NCBI GenBank assembly: GCA_934278995.1
Contig: CAKQWM010000003.1
Span: forward strand, 62,001 to 126,000
Length of the DNA stretch: 64,000 nt
Direction: 5' to 3'
Source: an uncultured Clostridia bacterium
Lineage (GTDB): Bacteria; Bacillota; Clostridia; Christensenellales; Borkfalkiaceae
This document shows, piece by piece, positions 16,945-24,824 of this stretch (positions within the stretch are counted from its first letter, which is position 1; the number at the start of each line of letters is the position of its first letter). A model generated the notes under the pieces. It searched no databases. It was not told where the DNA came from and saw only the letters and a list, made by a program, of their open reading frames with translations. The position numbers were made by a program, and so were the translations under genes.

Positions 16945-17961
16945 TTACTTTTTTGTTAAAATTGTTTCGATAAACCGACCGACGTTTTCGAGAACCGATA
17001 CGACTTTTTTATAATCCATTCTCGTAGGTCCTATCACGCCGTAAGTTGCGATTTCTTTTCCGTTTGCGGAATAAGTTGCGGTAACAAGCGAGCAGTCATC
17101 CGGAATTTCTTCGTATCCGTCGGCGCCGATTTTTACGTTGACTTTAACGCCTTTGTTTCCCGATAAAAGATTGAAAACTTTATCTTTTTTGGTAACGACC
17201 GACATAAATTCCCTTATTTTATCCACGTCGGCGTATTCGGGATGAGCAAGTATTTTTTCTTCGCCGTCGATTACAACTTCTTCGTTTTTGGAAACGTAAT
17301 TTCTCAAAGCGTCGATGACGGCTAAAAAAACCGACCTGTATTCGTAGAACGCATCGTCAATCACGAGTTTGCTGTCGCAGACTTCGGAAAAAGTTTTTCC
17401 GATAAAAAATTGACCTAAAAGTTCGTTTGCGTTATCCAAACTTTCATCCGGCAAATCGGCGGGTAAGTCGATAACGTTGTCTTTTAACAGTTTGTTATCG
17501 GTAACGATAACCAAAAGCGCCCCGTCGTTTTTGAAACGGAATAATTTGATGTTTCGTATCACCTCGTTTAAATCGCACGAAGTAATCGCAAGTGAGGTGT
17601 ATTCGGTAAGTTCCGAAATAACCTTAGCGGTGTTTTTTACGATCTGTTGTATATCGTTTGTTTTGTCGAGAAAAAGTTTCTCGATATAATCAAGATCCTC
17701 CGCTTTCAAATCGTCCGTTTCCATAAGTTCGGAAACGTAAAATTTGTAGGCTTGCTTTGAAGGAACGCGCCCCGCGGAAGTATGCGGTTGATATAAAAAA
17801 CCGAGTTCTTCCAAAGAAGACAATTCGCTTCTCACGGTTGCGGAACTTATAGTTGTAAGATATTTTTCCGTTATACTTTTTGAGGATACGGGAGTAGCCG
17901 TTTCTATATAATCGTCAACGACTAATTTAAGTATCTTCTTTTTTCTGTCGGACAGTTCCAT
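16945..17961 (-). CDS. hrcA: Heat-inducible transcription repressor HrcA
   Basis: 338 residues, normal for the family. An N-terminal winged helix (about residues 1-75, with SSATVRSELSSLEELGFL) is followed by a dimerisation and GAF-like region, ending with GPTRMDYKKVVSVLENV. HrcA binds CIRCE as a dimer and its folding depends on GroEL, so titration of chaperonin derepresses the operon. It is first in the operon and therefore autoregulated through the CIRCE at 17989-18015. A strong AAGGAGGT site lies upstream of ATG 17961. Confidence 0.97.
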   Translation of the reverse strand: MELSDRKKKILKLVVDDYIETATPVSSKSITEKYLTTISSATVRSELSSLEELGFLYQPHTSAGRVPSKQAYKFYVSELMETDDLKAEDLDYIEKLFLDKTNDIQQIVKNTAKVISELTEYTSLAITSCDLNEVIRNIKLFRFKNDGALLVIVTDNKLLKDNVIDLPADLPDESLDNANELLGQFFIGKTFSEVCDSKLVIDDAFYEYRSVFLAVIDALRNYVSKNEEVVIDGEEKILAHPEYADVDKIREFMSVVTKKDKVFNLLSGNKGVKVNVKIGADGYEEIPDDCSLVTATYSANGKEIATYGVIGPTRMDYKKVVSVLENVGRFIETILTKK

Positions 17962-17988
17962 AGTTTTGGCAAACCTCCTTTTAGAGTG

Positions 17989-18015
17989 TTAGCACTCAAT
18001 AGCCTTGATTGCTAA
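17989..18015. promoter_or_regulatory. CIRCE operator (HrcA binding site)
   Basis: TTAGCACTC, 9 bases, GATTGCTAA. Compared with the consensus second arm GAGTGCTAA there is one mismatch. It sits just downstream of the -10 box, covering the predicted transcription start, the classical place for HrcA repression. Confidence 0.95.
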
Positions 18016-18026
18016 TTTCTGCACAT

Positions 18027-18055
18027 ATTCTACTACTATATTTTTTGCTTGTCAA
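18027..18055 (-). promoter_or_regulatory. Promoter of the hrcA-grpE-dnaK-dnaJ operon
   Basis: Minus strand TTGACA (18050-18055), 17-base spacer, TAGAAT (18027-18032). Start predicted near 18020, next to CIRCE. Confidence 0.9.
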
Positions 18056-18240
18056 GACTTTTTACTTGTTTTTTAATAATTTTTTTAAAAAATTTTTTAT
18101 TGATATTTGATCGCGATTTAATTACGCGCGACACTATTTTTTAATTCGCGTACGCGCGTAAATATCACCTCTAAAATAATAAGTTTTATAGCGTATAGGC
18201 AAAATATAATACTTTATGACGAAATTAAAAAATAACGAGT
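18056..18240. other. AT-rich spacer between hrcA promoter and folA terminator
   Basis: No gene seen. It holds a CG-rich inverted repeat (TTACGCGCG at 18122-18130, CGCGCGTAA at 18153-18161) in otherwise AT-rich sequence; the second arm lies in a short self-palindrome. Purpose unknown. Confidence 0.5.
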
Positions 18241-18272
18241 TTAAAAAACGACGCCCGAAATTTTCGAGCGTC
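18241..18272 (-). terminator. Terminator after folA
   Basis: GACGC / GCGTC stem (18250-18254 with 18268-18272), continuing after a mismatch into CGAAA/TTTCG. On the minus strand it is followed by a run of T. It lies about 90 bases past the folA stop. Confidence 0.75.
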
Positions 18273-18358
18273 AGACAAAAAAACTATAACTTAGTTTAAA
18301 AATGGTAGTTTTCGGATGTTATCAAAAAAACTCGTCGTTTGAAACGGAATTTCCCCCG

Positions 18359-18868
18359 TTAACTAAACGAATAAACCTCCGGAGATAAATTTTCATATAA
18401 AACGAATCTGAATTTTATATCCTTATAACTTTTTATTTCCGATAAATAAGTTTTCAGATAATCAGAATTTTCCGAAAGATTTTCAAAAAACACAGTCGCC
18501 TTTCCGTCCGAATAAACTTCGGTTACGTAAACGTTTTTTACGTAAGGCAACATAGTTTTATAAAACATACCGCCACCGATTACAAAAACGTCATCGTCAT
18601 CGTAGTTTTTAAGCGCGGTAAATAATTCGTTCAGTGAGTGAACGACTATAAGGTCCTCTCTTTCGACGCCCTGCGGAGCAAGAACGATATTTATTCTGTT
18701 TTTTAGCGGGGCGGCGTCTGGTAAAGACAATAAGGTATTGTATCCCATACAAACGACTTTGTTTTTAGTCATCGTTCTGAAATAATTCATATCTTCGGGG
18801 ATATTGAAAAGAAGACCGTTATTTCTGCCTATGCCCCATTTGCTATCGACTGCAACTATTATATTCAT
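18359..18868 (-). CDS. folA: Dihydrofolate reductase
   Basis: 169 residues. Reduces dihydrofolate to tetrahydrofolate with NADPH, regenerating the folate oxidised by ThyA. Seen: the N-terminal IIVAVDSKWGIGRNNGL with the substrate loop NIPEDMNYFR carrying the acidic active-site residue, the cofactor motif CMGYNTLLSL and VIGGGMFYKTMLP. The ATG overlaps the thyA stop (TGATG), so the two are coupled. It ends the operon before the terminator at 18241-18272. Confidence 0.95.
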   Translation of the reverse strand: MNIIVAVDSKWGIGRNNGLLFNIPEDMNYFRTMTKNKVVCMGYNTLLSLPDAAPLKNRINIVLAPQGVEREDLIVVHSLNELFTALKNYDDDDVFVIGGGMFYKTMLPYVKNVYVTEVYSDGKATVFFENLSENSDYLKTYLSEIKSYKDIKFRFVLYENLSPEVYSFS

Positions 18869-19698
18869 CAGATTGCGACCTCTAATTTGTCCGTGAGCGG
18901 CGTTGATTTGTAATCGATAAGTTCGAAATCATCGACTTTAAAATCGTAAAAATCGGTCACGTCGCGCTTAATAACGAGTTTCGGCGCGTCGTACTCGGGG
19001 TTTAAAAACATTTTTTGCAAAACGGGTACGTGTCTGTCGTAAATATGCGCGTCGGCTATTACGTGTACGAATTCCCCTACCTCAAAACCGGTAACCTTGG
19101 CAAGCATCATAAGTAAAACCGAATATTGAACAACGTTCCAGTTATTTGCCACAACCATATCGTTGGAACGCTGATTTAAAATGCCGTTCAGTTTGTTGCC
19201 GGTAACGTTAAACGTCATCGAGTACGCGCACGGATACAGATTCATTTCGTTAAGATCTGCAAAATTATAAATATTAGTCATAATTCGGCGCGAAGCGGGA
19301 TTGTTTTTCAAATCATAAATTACTCTGTCAACCTGATCGAATTCCCCTTCTTTATATTTGTGCTTAACCGATAACTGATAACCGTACGCTTTACCTATCG
19401 AACCCGATTCGTCCGCCCAACTGTCCCAGATATGACTGTTCAGATCGTGAACGTTATTAGACTTTTTTTGCCAAATCCACAATAATTCGTCAACGCAGGA
19501 CTTAAAAAACGTTTTCCTGATCGTCAGTATAGGAAATTCTTTCGATAAATCGTATCTGTTTACGATGCAAAATTTCTTTATGGTGTGGGCAGGCGTACCG
19601 TCTTCCCAGTGAGGGCGAACTTTCAGATTATCGTCGTTCCATCCGTTTTCGAGAATATCTTTACAGTTCTTTATAAAAACTTTATCGGCGTAACTCAT
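18868..19698 (-). CDS. thyA: Thymidylate synthase ThyA
   Basis: 276 residues. Converts dUMP to dTMP using methylene-tetrahydrofolate. Catalytic Cys157 lies in YPCAYSMTFNV, where many ThyA proteins have PPCH, followed by LNQRSNDM for substrate phosphate and base contacts. Other ThyA blocks (DELLWIWQKKSNNV, WDSWADESGSIGKAYG, AHIYDRHV) are intact, so the variant PCAY block is a lineage feature rather than damage. A strong AAGGAGGA ribosome site precedes the ATG. It overlaps folA, forming a thymidylate cycle pair. Confidence 0.95.
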   Translation of the reverse strand: MSYADKVFIKNCKDILENGWNDDNLKVRPHWEDGTPAHTIKKFCIVNRYDLSKEFPILTIRKTFFKSCVDELLWIWQKKSNNVHDLNSHIWDSWADESGSIGKAYGYQLSVKHKYKEGEFDQVDRVIYDLKNNPASRRIMTNIYNFADLNEMNLYPCAYSMTFNVTGNKLNGILNQRSNDMVVANNWNVVQYSVLLMMLAKVTGFEVGEFVHVIADAHIYDRHVPVLQKMFLNPEYDAPKLVIKRDVTDFYDFKVDDFELIDYKSTPLTDKLEVAI

Positions 19699-19718
19699 AG
19701 TGTCCTCCTTATTGAACG

Positions 19719-20501
19719 CTAAAATGCGTCTTTTTGTTTTTTTGAAAATTTAGAAGCGATTATTTTCGCCTGTATTTTGTAAGGCGTAATCTTTGTGAAA
19801 AAATAAACTATTTTATTGTAAAAACCGGGAATAAACTTGCGCTTTTTTTTCTTTAAGGCGTTTAAACTTTTTTTAACGACGTATTCGGGAGATTTTGAAG
19901 ATAATTTACCCGTAAGTCCTTGCTTTTTAATATCTTCGATAACGTCCGGACGGGTGGGTACCGAGCCGGGCATAACGGTTAAAAAAGTTACGTCTTTATA
20001 CTCGTAACGTATTCCGTCAAAAAAGTCGTTCAACGCCGACTTGGTCGCCGAATATAAAGCAAAATACGGCATGGGAGTTAATCCGCACATCGACGAAACG
20101 GTTAAAACCTCGAAATCGTCGGCGCGGTGGTCAAGCGCAAATTTAGTTAAAGAAATTACAGAGGAAAAGTTAACCTCGATCTGAAAACGGATTTTTTGCT
20201 GTGTGTACCCGGAAAAAGGCATCTGGGTGTCAACCCCCGCAACGTTTATCAGACGTTTGAAAACAAGACCGAGTTTTTCCATGTCCGAAAAAGCGCGAAG
20301 CCTGTCTTCGCTTACGGAAAGATCGCACTTTATAGTAACGACGTCTGCCGTTTTGAAAAGACTTTTTAATTCCTCTTTAAGACTATTGAGTTTTTCTTCG
20401 TTTCTGCCGACTAAGACGAGATTTTCACCTTGCCGTATCTGATTTAACGCGAAGGCTTTTCCTATTACTCCCGTTGCGCCGGTAATTATTACGTAGTTCA
20501 T
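19719..20501 (-). CDS. Short-chain dehydrogenase/reductase (classical SDR)
   Basis: 260 residues. N-terminal Rossmann motif TGATGVIGKA (residues 7-16), CDLS adenine-contact block, NVAG-like VAGVD, catalytic Ser in VSSMCG and the YSATKSALN block with catalytic Tyr and Lys. The C-terminal tail is basic and hydrophobic (YNKIVYFFTKITPYKIQAKIIASKF), which could associate with membranes, as in acyl-lipid-type SDRs. Substrate unknown. It lies 20 bases upstream of thyA on the same strand, probably co-transcribed but with no evident functional tie. Confidence 0.85.
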   Translation of the reverse strand: MNYVIITGATGVIGKAFALNQIRQGENLVLVGRNEEKLNSLKEELKSLFKTADVVTIKCDLSVSEDRLRAFSDMEKLGLVFKRLINVAGVDTQMPFSGYTQQKIRFQIEVNFSSVISLTKFALDHRADDFEVLTVSSMCGLTPMPYFALYSATKSALNDFFDGIRYEYKDVTFLTVMPGSVPTRPDVIEDIKKQGLTGKLSSKSPEYVVKKSLNALKKKKRKFIPGFYNKIVYFFTKITPYKIQAKIIASKFSKKQKDAF

Positions 20502-20552
20502 AAAAGATTTAAAAATTAAAAATTATATCAGGTATTTTAAGATATATTACGA

Positions 20553-21254
20553 TTAAGTCAAAAACGATTTTAAGTAGGATTCGTCCCTTCTTAAAACTTC
20601 GATTACTTTTTTTTCTATTCGGCTGACGTAAGACCTTGAAATCTTCAAAAGACTTGCAACTTCCCTTTGCGGAAGCGGTATTCCGCTTATAAGTCCGTAT
20701 CTTAAAACTATAATTTTATATTCCCTTTCGTTAAGTTTTTTCTTCAGATATTTTTGAAGAGCAACGCTCGAAGCGCGTCTTTCGATGCACTCGATAACGC
20801 TTTCGTCCCCGTCTGAAAGCAAATCGATAAGAGTTAACTCGTTTCCGTCTTTATCAGTGCCGATAACTTCGTTGATGGAAACGTCGCCCGACCGTTTTTT
20901 ATTTGACCTTAAAAGCATTAAAATTTCGTTTTCGATACATCTTGCGGTGTAGGTGGCAAGTTGAGTGCCTTTATCGGGTTCAAACGTGGATATTGCTTTA
21001 ACAAGCCCAACGGTGCCGACTGAAATCAAATCGTCCATATCTTCCGAGCCGTGATATTTTTTAGCGATATGCGCCACAAGCCTTAAATTATGGCTGATTA
21101 GTTTTTCTTTTGCTTTTTCGTCGCCGTTTTTGCATGCGATGAGGCAGGCTTTTTCTTCTTCTTTACTAAGCGGTTTAGGAAAAGCGTCTTTATTGAACGA
21201 CGAACAAAAGAAAACGCACTTACTTATAATAAAAGCGATAAAATCCCAAAACAT
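20553..21254 (-). CDS. sigK: RNA polymerase sporulation sigma factor SigK
   Basis: 233 residues, sigma-70 family of the SigE/SigK group. The hydrophobic N terminus (MFWDFIAFIISKCVFF) resembles the membrane-inserted pro-sequence of pro-SigK, followed by FPKPLSKEEE, region 2 (LISHNLRLVAHIAKKYHG, DLISVGTVGLVKAI, TYTARCIENEILMLLR) and region 4 (QREVASLLKISRSYVSRIEKK). SigK drives late mother-cell genes. The frame is uninterrupted, with no skin-type element. No SpoIVF protease genes lie in the window. A SigE-type or other sporulation sigma identity is less likely given the N terminus. Confidence 0.85.
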   Translation of the reverse strand: MFWDFIAFIISKCVFFCSSFNKDAFPKPLSKEEEKACLIACKNGDEKAKEKLISHNLRLVAHIAKKYHGSEDMDDLISVGTVGLVKAISTFEPDKGTQLATYTARCIENEILMLLRSNKKRSGDVSINEVIGTDKDGNELTLIDLLSDGDESVIECIERRASSVALQKYLKKKLNEREYKIIVLRYGLISGIPLPQREVASLLKISRSYVSRIEKKVIEVLRRDESYLKSFLT

Positions 21255-21305
21255 AAAATTTACGTCCTTACGTCAACTTATGTCGAAATCTGTCGCTTTA
21301 TTCGA

Positions 21306-22523
21306 TTATTTTCTCAAAATATCGCCCTTATTTAAAGCTACGTCGGTTTTCAGAAGAAGTCTTTGTTGTACGAGTTTAGCATCGGAAACAACGTTTCCGT
21401 TTACGTCACGAAGATCCGAAACAACGATGATTTTATTAAAACTATACGAAGGAGATAAAACTTCGAGTCGGTCACCGATACCGAAGCGGTTACGCATTTC
21501 AATCAGAGCCGTCTTGTTTTTTTTGTCGTAATCTAAAACAAGCGCTGTAAAAGTTCTTTCTCCGATCGATTGAGAATCGGCGTAATTAACCGTTTGCGAA
21601 TTTTCACCGAGGCAAAATGCCGTTGTAAACGCGCGATGATTCGTTTTTAAAATTTCGTTTTCAAATAACGGATCAATCTTGTACGCAGAGCCTTTTTTGT
21701 AAAAATCGTCGATAGCGCGCCTGTACGCGTTTACTACGGTTGCAACGTAATACTCGCTTTTCATTCTTCCTTCGATTTTTAAAGAAGTAATTCCCGCGTC
21801 GTACATCTTGTCGAGATAGGAAATCATATTCAAATCTTTACTGTTAAGTATGTACGTCCCCTTTTCGTCTTCAGTAATATCGTAATAATCCCCGTCGGAA
21901 GATTTTTCCCTGAGAGAATAATTCCATCTGCAAGATTGCACGCATTCCCCTCTGTTTGAAGGACGCCCTGAAAAATAGTCCGAAAGCAGGCATCTTCCGC
22001 TATACGAAATGCACATTGCTCCGTGGCAGAAAGTTTCTATCTCCACCTCGTCGGGCAAATAGTCCCTTATTTCTTTAATTTCGCTTAAACTTAATTCGCG
22101 CGCTAAAATAATTCTTTTCGCGCCCAAATCCGCCCAGAACTTTGCCGAATATTTATTGAGAGTATTCGCCTGAGTGGAAACGTGTACGTGAAGATCGGGA
22201 CATGACTTTAGCACAAGCGAAATAACGCCGGGATCAGACGCTATCACCGCATCGACGCCGATGAAGTCAAGATATTTCAGGTATTCGCCAAGATAGACAA
22301 AATCTGCGTTTTTAGCGAAAATATTAGCGGTTACGTAAACTTTTTTGCCGTTTTCATGAACGTATTTTACCGCGGAGGATAATTCGTCGTCGGTGAAATT
22401 ATCCGAATACGATCTGAGCGAAAAATTTTTTCCGCCGAGATATACGGCATCCGCTCCGAAGTACAAAGCGGTTTGCAATTTACCGAAATTTCCGCACGGA
22501 GCAAGCAATTCTAATTTTTTCAT
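21306..22523 (-). CDS. trhP: Peptidase U32 family protein, tRNA hydroxylation protein TrhP-like
   Basis: 405 residues of the U32 family: ELLAPCGNFGKLQTAL, LGGKNFSLRS, an iron-sulfur-type cysteine cluster (FCHGAMC, SGRCLLSDYFSGR, GECVQSCRW) and KIEGRMKSEYYVATV. Members TrhP/YrrO and RlhA hydroxylate uridine or cytidine in RNA using prephenate-derived chemistry. The adjacent trmR, overlapping by 4 bases, supports TrhP: 5-hydroxyuridine at wobble position 34, then methylated by TrmR. B. subtilis has the same neighbourhood (yrrM-yrrN-yrrO). Only one U32 gene is present here, where B. subtilis has two. Confidence 0.85.
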   Translation of the reverse strand: MKKLELLAPCGNFGKLQTALYFGADAVYLGGKNFSLRSYSDNFTDDELSSAVKYVHENGKKVYVTANIFAKNADFVYLGEYLKYLDFIGVDAVIASDPGVISLVLKSCPDLHVHVSTQANTLNKYSAKFWADLGAKRIILARELSLSEIKEIRDYLPDEVEIETFCHGAMCISYSGRCLLSDYFSGRPSNRGECVQSCRWNYSLREKSSDGDYYDITEDEKGTYILNSKDLNMISYLDKMYDAGITSLKIEGRMKSEYYVATVVNAYRRAIDDFYKKGSAYKIDPLFENEILKTNHRAFTTAFCLGENSQTVNYADSQSIGERTFTALVLDYDKKNKTALIEMRNRFGIGDRLEVLSPSYSFNKIIVVSDLRDVNGNVVSDAKLVQQRLLLKTDVALNKGDILRK

Positions 22524-23137
22524 TTTCTATAAGCCTTTAAAATTCCGTCTCCTTTTGCGTAAACAGAGCAGACAAAGTTATCGTCCGAAATCAATTCGCT
22601 TAAAAACGCGCGCATATTTCTGACTATCGTGTTATCCCTATGCCCGTATTTTACTCCGCCGTCGATGAAACCGCGAAACAAAACGTTATCTGCGAACAAA
22701 ACGCCACCACGGGCTAAAAGTCTTTTAATTTCCGGTAAATAGTCGTAATATCTTGCTTTCGCTCCGTCAAGAAAAATAAAGTCGTAAGTTCCCTCCAAAA
22801 ATCTGATGATATCACCGGCATCGCCGAGATATTGTCTGACTTTTGACGATAAACCGAATTCCGAAAAAGTTTTTGACGCCAGAAGATAACTGTCCTCGTC
22901 TTTTTCGATAGTTGTCAAAAACATGTCGTCGTGCGTAAATAACATCGCGGAACCGCTTATTCCTACAGCGGTTCCGATTTCGAGAATGGTTTTGGGGTGC
23001 TTTATCGAAACACTCAGAATAAGTTCGTTCAACGTTTCACTTAGAGCAGTCGGAATACCTTTTTCTCTGAATTTTTCCGAAAGTTGCAATACTCGCTTGT
23101 CCGTATTAGGTATAATTCTGTCTTCAAATTTAATCAT
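22520..23137 (-). CDS. trmR: tRNA 5-hydroxyuridine methyltransferase TrmR (O-methyltransferase family 3)
   Basis: 205 residues. SAM-dependent methyltransferase with motif I ILEIGTAVGISG, the acidic loop TTIEKDEDSY, the metal-binding FLDGAKARY and ADNVLFRG of the catechol-O-methyltransferase-like group. TrmR makes 5-methoxyuridine at tRNA wobble 34 from the hydroxylated base made by TrhP. Both ends overlap neighbours by 4 bases (rnj upstream, trhP downstream), showing tight translational coupling. Without the trhP neighbour it could only be called an O-methyltransferase. Confidence 0.85.
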   Translation of the reverse strand: MIKFEDRIIPNTDKRVLQLSEKFREKGIPTALSETLNELILSVSIKHPKTILEIGTAVGISGSAMLFTHDDMFLTTIEKDEDSYLLASKTFSEFGLSSKVRQYLGDAGDIIRFLEGTYDFIFLDGAKARYYDYLPEIKRLLARGGVLFADNVLFRGFIDGGVKYGHRDNTIVRNMRAFLSELISDDNFVCSVYAKGDGILKAYRK

Positions 23138-24786
23138 ACTTCGGTAATAACGGGCAAAATCATAGGATTATTCTTCGTTTTTTTAATGACAAAAGTTCGT
23201 ATAGACGATCTGATTTTGTTTTTGACTTCCCTCGTATCGCCTAAAGATTTCATATCGAAACTCTGTACGGTTTTTAAAATAATATCTTTAATCGCCTCGG
23301 TTTGCTCGTCCGACAAAACCACTCCTTTGGAAATAACGTCCGGTCGTTGCAACAATTCCCCGCTTTCGGATGAAATACAGCATAACGCGATAACAAGCCC
23401 GTCTTCGGCAAGATGCAATCTGTCTCTGACGTAAGTCGTGGTGTCGTCAATCTGCAATCCGTCAACGAAACGGGAACCTGCGTGAAATTTATCGCCGAAG
23501 CGCATCGTCTTCTCGGTCAAGGAAACTGTATCGCCTATATCCGGAATAAGCATCTGATAATCTTTCATTCCAAGTTCTTTCGTAAGCATTACGTGTTTTT
23601 TAAGGTGCCTATATTCACCGTGAACGGGAATAAAGAATTTCGGCTTAATCAAAGAATGCATTATTTTTAATTCTTCTTGACAAGCATGCCCCGAAACGTG
23701 AATATTTTCGATAGATTCGTAAACGACTTCCGCGCCTTTGCGGTATAACTTATTTATAACTTCAAAAATAGATTTTTCGTTACCGGGTATAGGGCTTGCC
23801 GAAATAATTATCGTATCGTTTTTACCGATGCTGACCTGAGGATAATCGTCCCCCGCCATACGGGTTAAAACGCTCATAGGTTCTCCTTGAGTTCCCGTAG
23901 ATATAATAACGAGGTCTTTATCCGGTATATTTTTGATTTTATCTATATCTACCAGAATACCGTCCGGAACGTCGAGTTCGCCTATACTTTGTGCGGCTTC
24001 GGTAACTTTAATCATAGACCTTCCGGAAAGAGCGACTTTGCGCTTGTTTTTAGCCGCAATATTGAAAATTTGTTGTATTCTGTTTACGTTTGACGAAAAA
24101 GTCGCAATTATAATTCTGCGTTTTGCGTTTGTCTGGAACAGCCTTTCGAGAGTTTCGGTAACGACCATTTCACTCATGGTGTATCCGGGGCGTTCGACGT
24201 TTGTGGATTCGCACATCAATAGTAAGACGCCCTTTTTTCCGATTTCCGAAAGGCGCGAAAAATCCATCATTTCTCCGTTCGGCGAAGTCATATCTATTTT
24301 AAAATCGCCCGAATGTACTATAACCCCTACCGGCGTGGTAATAGATAAAGCGCAAGCGCCTGCTATCGAGTGGTTAACCGTAATAAATTCGACCTGGAAA
24401 CAGCCGACGGAGATCCTTTCGCGCGGTTTGACGCGTTTAAGTTTATAATTGCCTATTTTAAACTCTTTTAATTTGGTTTCAAGGAGCGCAAGAGTCATTT
24501 TAGTACCGTAAACGGGCGCGCTGATTTCACGCAACAAATAAGGAACGCCGCCGATATGGTCTTCGTGTCCGTGCGTTAAAAAAATGCCTCTTATTCTGTC
24601 TTTGTTTTCTTGTAAATACGTCGTATCGGGTATAACGAGGTCAATCCCCGGCATGTCCTGCGACGGGAAAGTAAGCCCCGCATCGATAACGATTATGTCT
24701 TTGCCGAATTCAAGCGCGGTCATATTTTTGCCGATTTCACCGACACCGCCCAGAAAACGGACGTTTAACGTTTTAAAATTTTTCAT
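23134..24786 (-). CDS. rnj: Ribonuclease J
   Basis: 550 residues, normal for RNase J. Metallo-beta-lactamase domain with THGHEDHIGG (His72, His74, Asp76, His77), a beta-CASP insertion (about residues 220-350) and the C-terminal dimerisation domain after HVSGHACQEELK and FIPVHGEYRHL. RNase J has 5'-to-3' exonuclease and endonuclease activity and is central to mRNA decay and 16S rRNA maturation in Firmicutes. An AAGGAA ribosome site precedes ATG 24786. First gene of the rnj-trmR-trhP set. Whether it is J1 or J2 cannot be told. Confidence 0.95.
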   Translation of the reverse strand: MKNFKTLNVRFLGGVGEIGKNMTALEFGKDIIVIDAGLTFPSQDMPGIDLVIPDTTYLQENKDRIRGIFLTHGHEDHIGGVPYLLREISAPVYGTKMTLALLETKLKEFKIGNYKLKRVKPRERISVGCFQVEFITVNHSIAGACALSITTPVGVIVHSGDFKIDMTSPNGEMMDFSRLSEIGKKGVLLLMCESTNVERPGYTMSEMVVTETLERLFQTNAKRRIIIATFSSNVNRIQQIFNIAAKNKRKVALSGRSMIKVTEAAQSIGELDVPDGILVDIDKIKNIPDKDLVIISTGTQGEPMSVLTRMAGDDYPQVSIGKNDTIIISASPIPGNEKSIFEVINKLYRKGAEVVYESIENIHVSGHACQEELKIMHSLIKPKFFIPVHGEYRHLKKHVMLTKELGMKDYQMLIPDIGDTVSLTEKTMRFGDKFHAGSRFVDGLQIDDTTTYVRDRLHLAEDGLVIALCCISSESGELLQRPDVISKGVVLSDEQTEAIKDIILKTVQSFDMKSLGDTREVKNKIRSSIRTFVIKKTKNNPMILPVITEV

Positions 24787-24824
24787 TTAATTCCTTGTAA
24801 ACAACCGATTTCGGCTGTTTATAT

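Noticed and set aside
18301..18387. 28-codon plus-strand frame before and into folA
   Set aside because: No ribosome site, overlaps folA, composition unremarkable.
23933..24448. 171-codon open frame on the plus strand
   Set aside because: It lies wholly inside rnj on the other strand, has no ribosome site and no recognisable domain; the frame is a by-product of rnj codon use.
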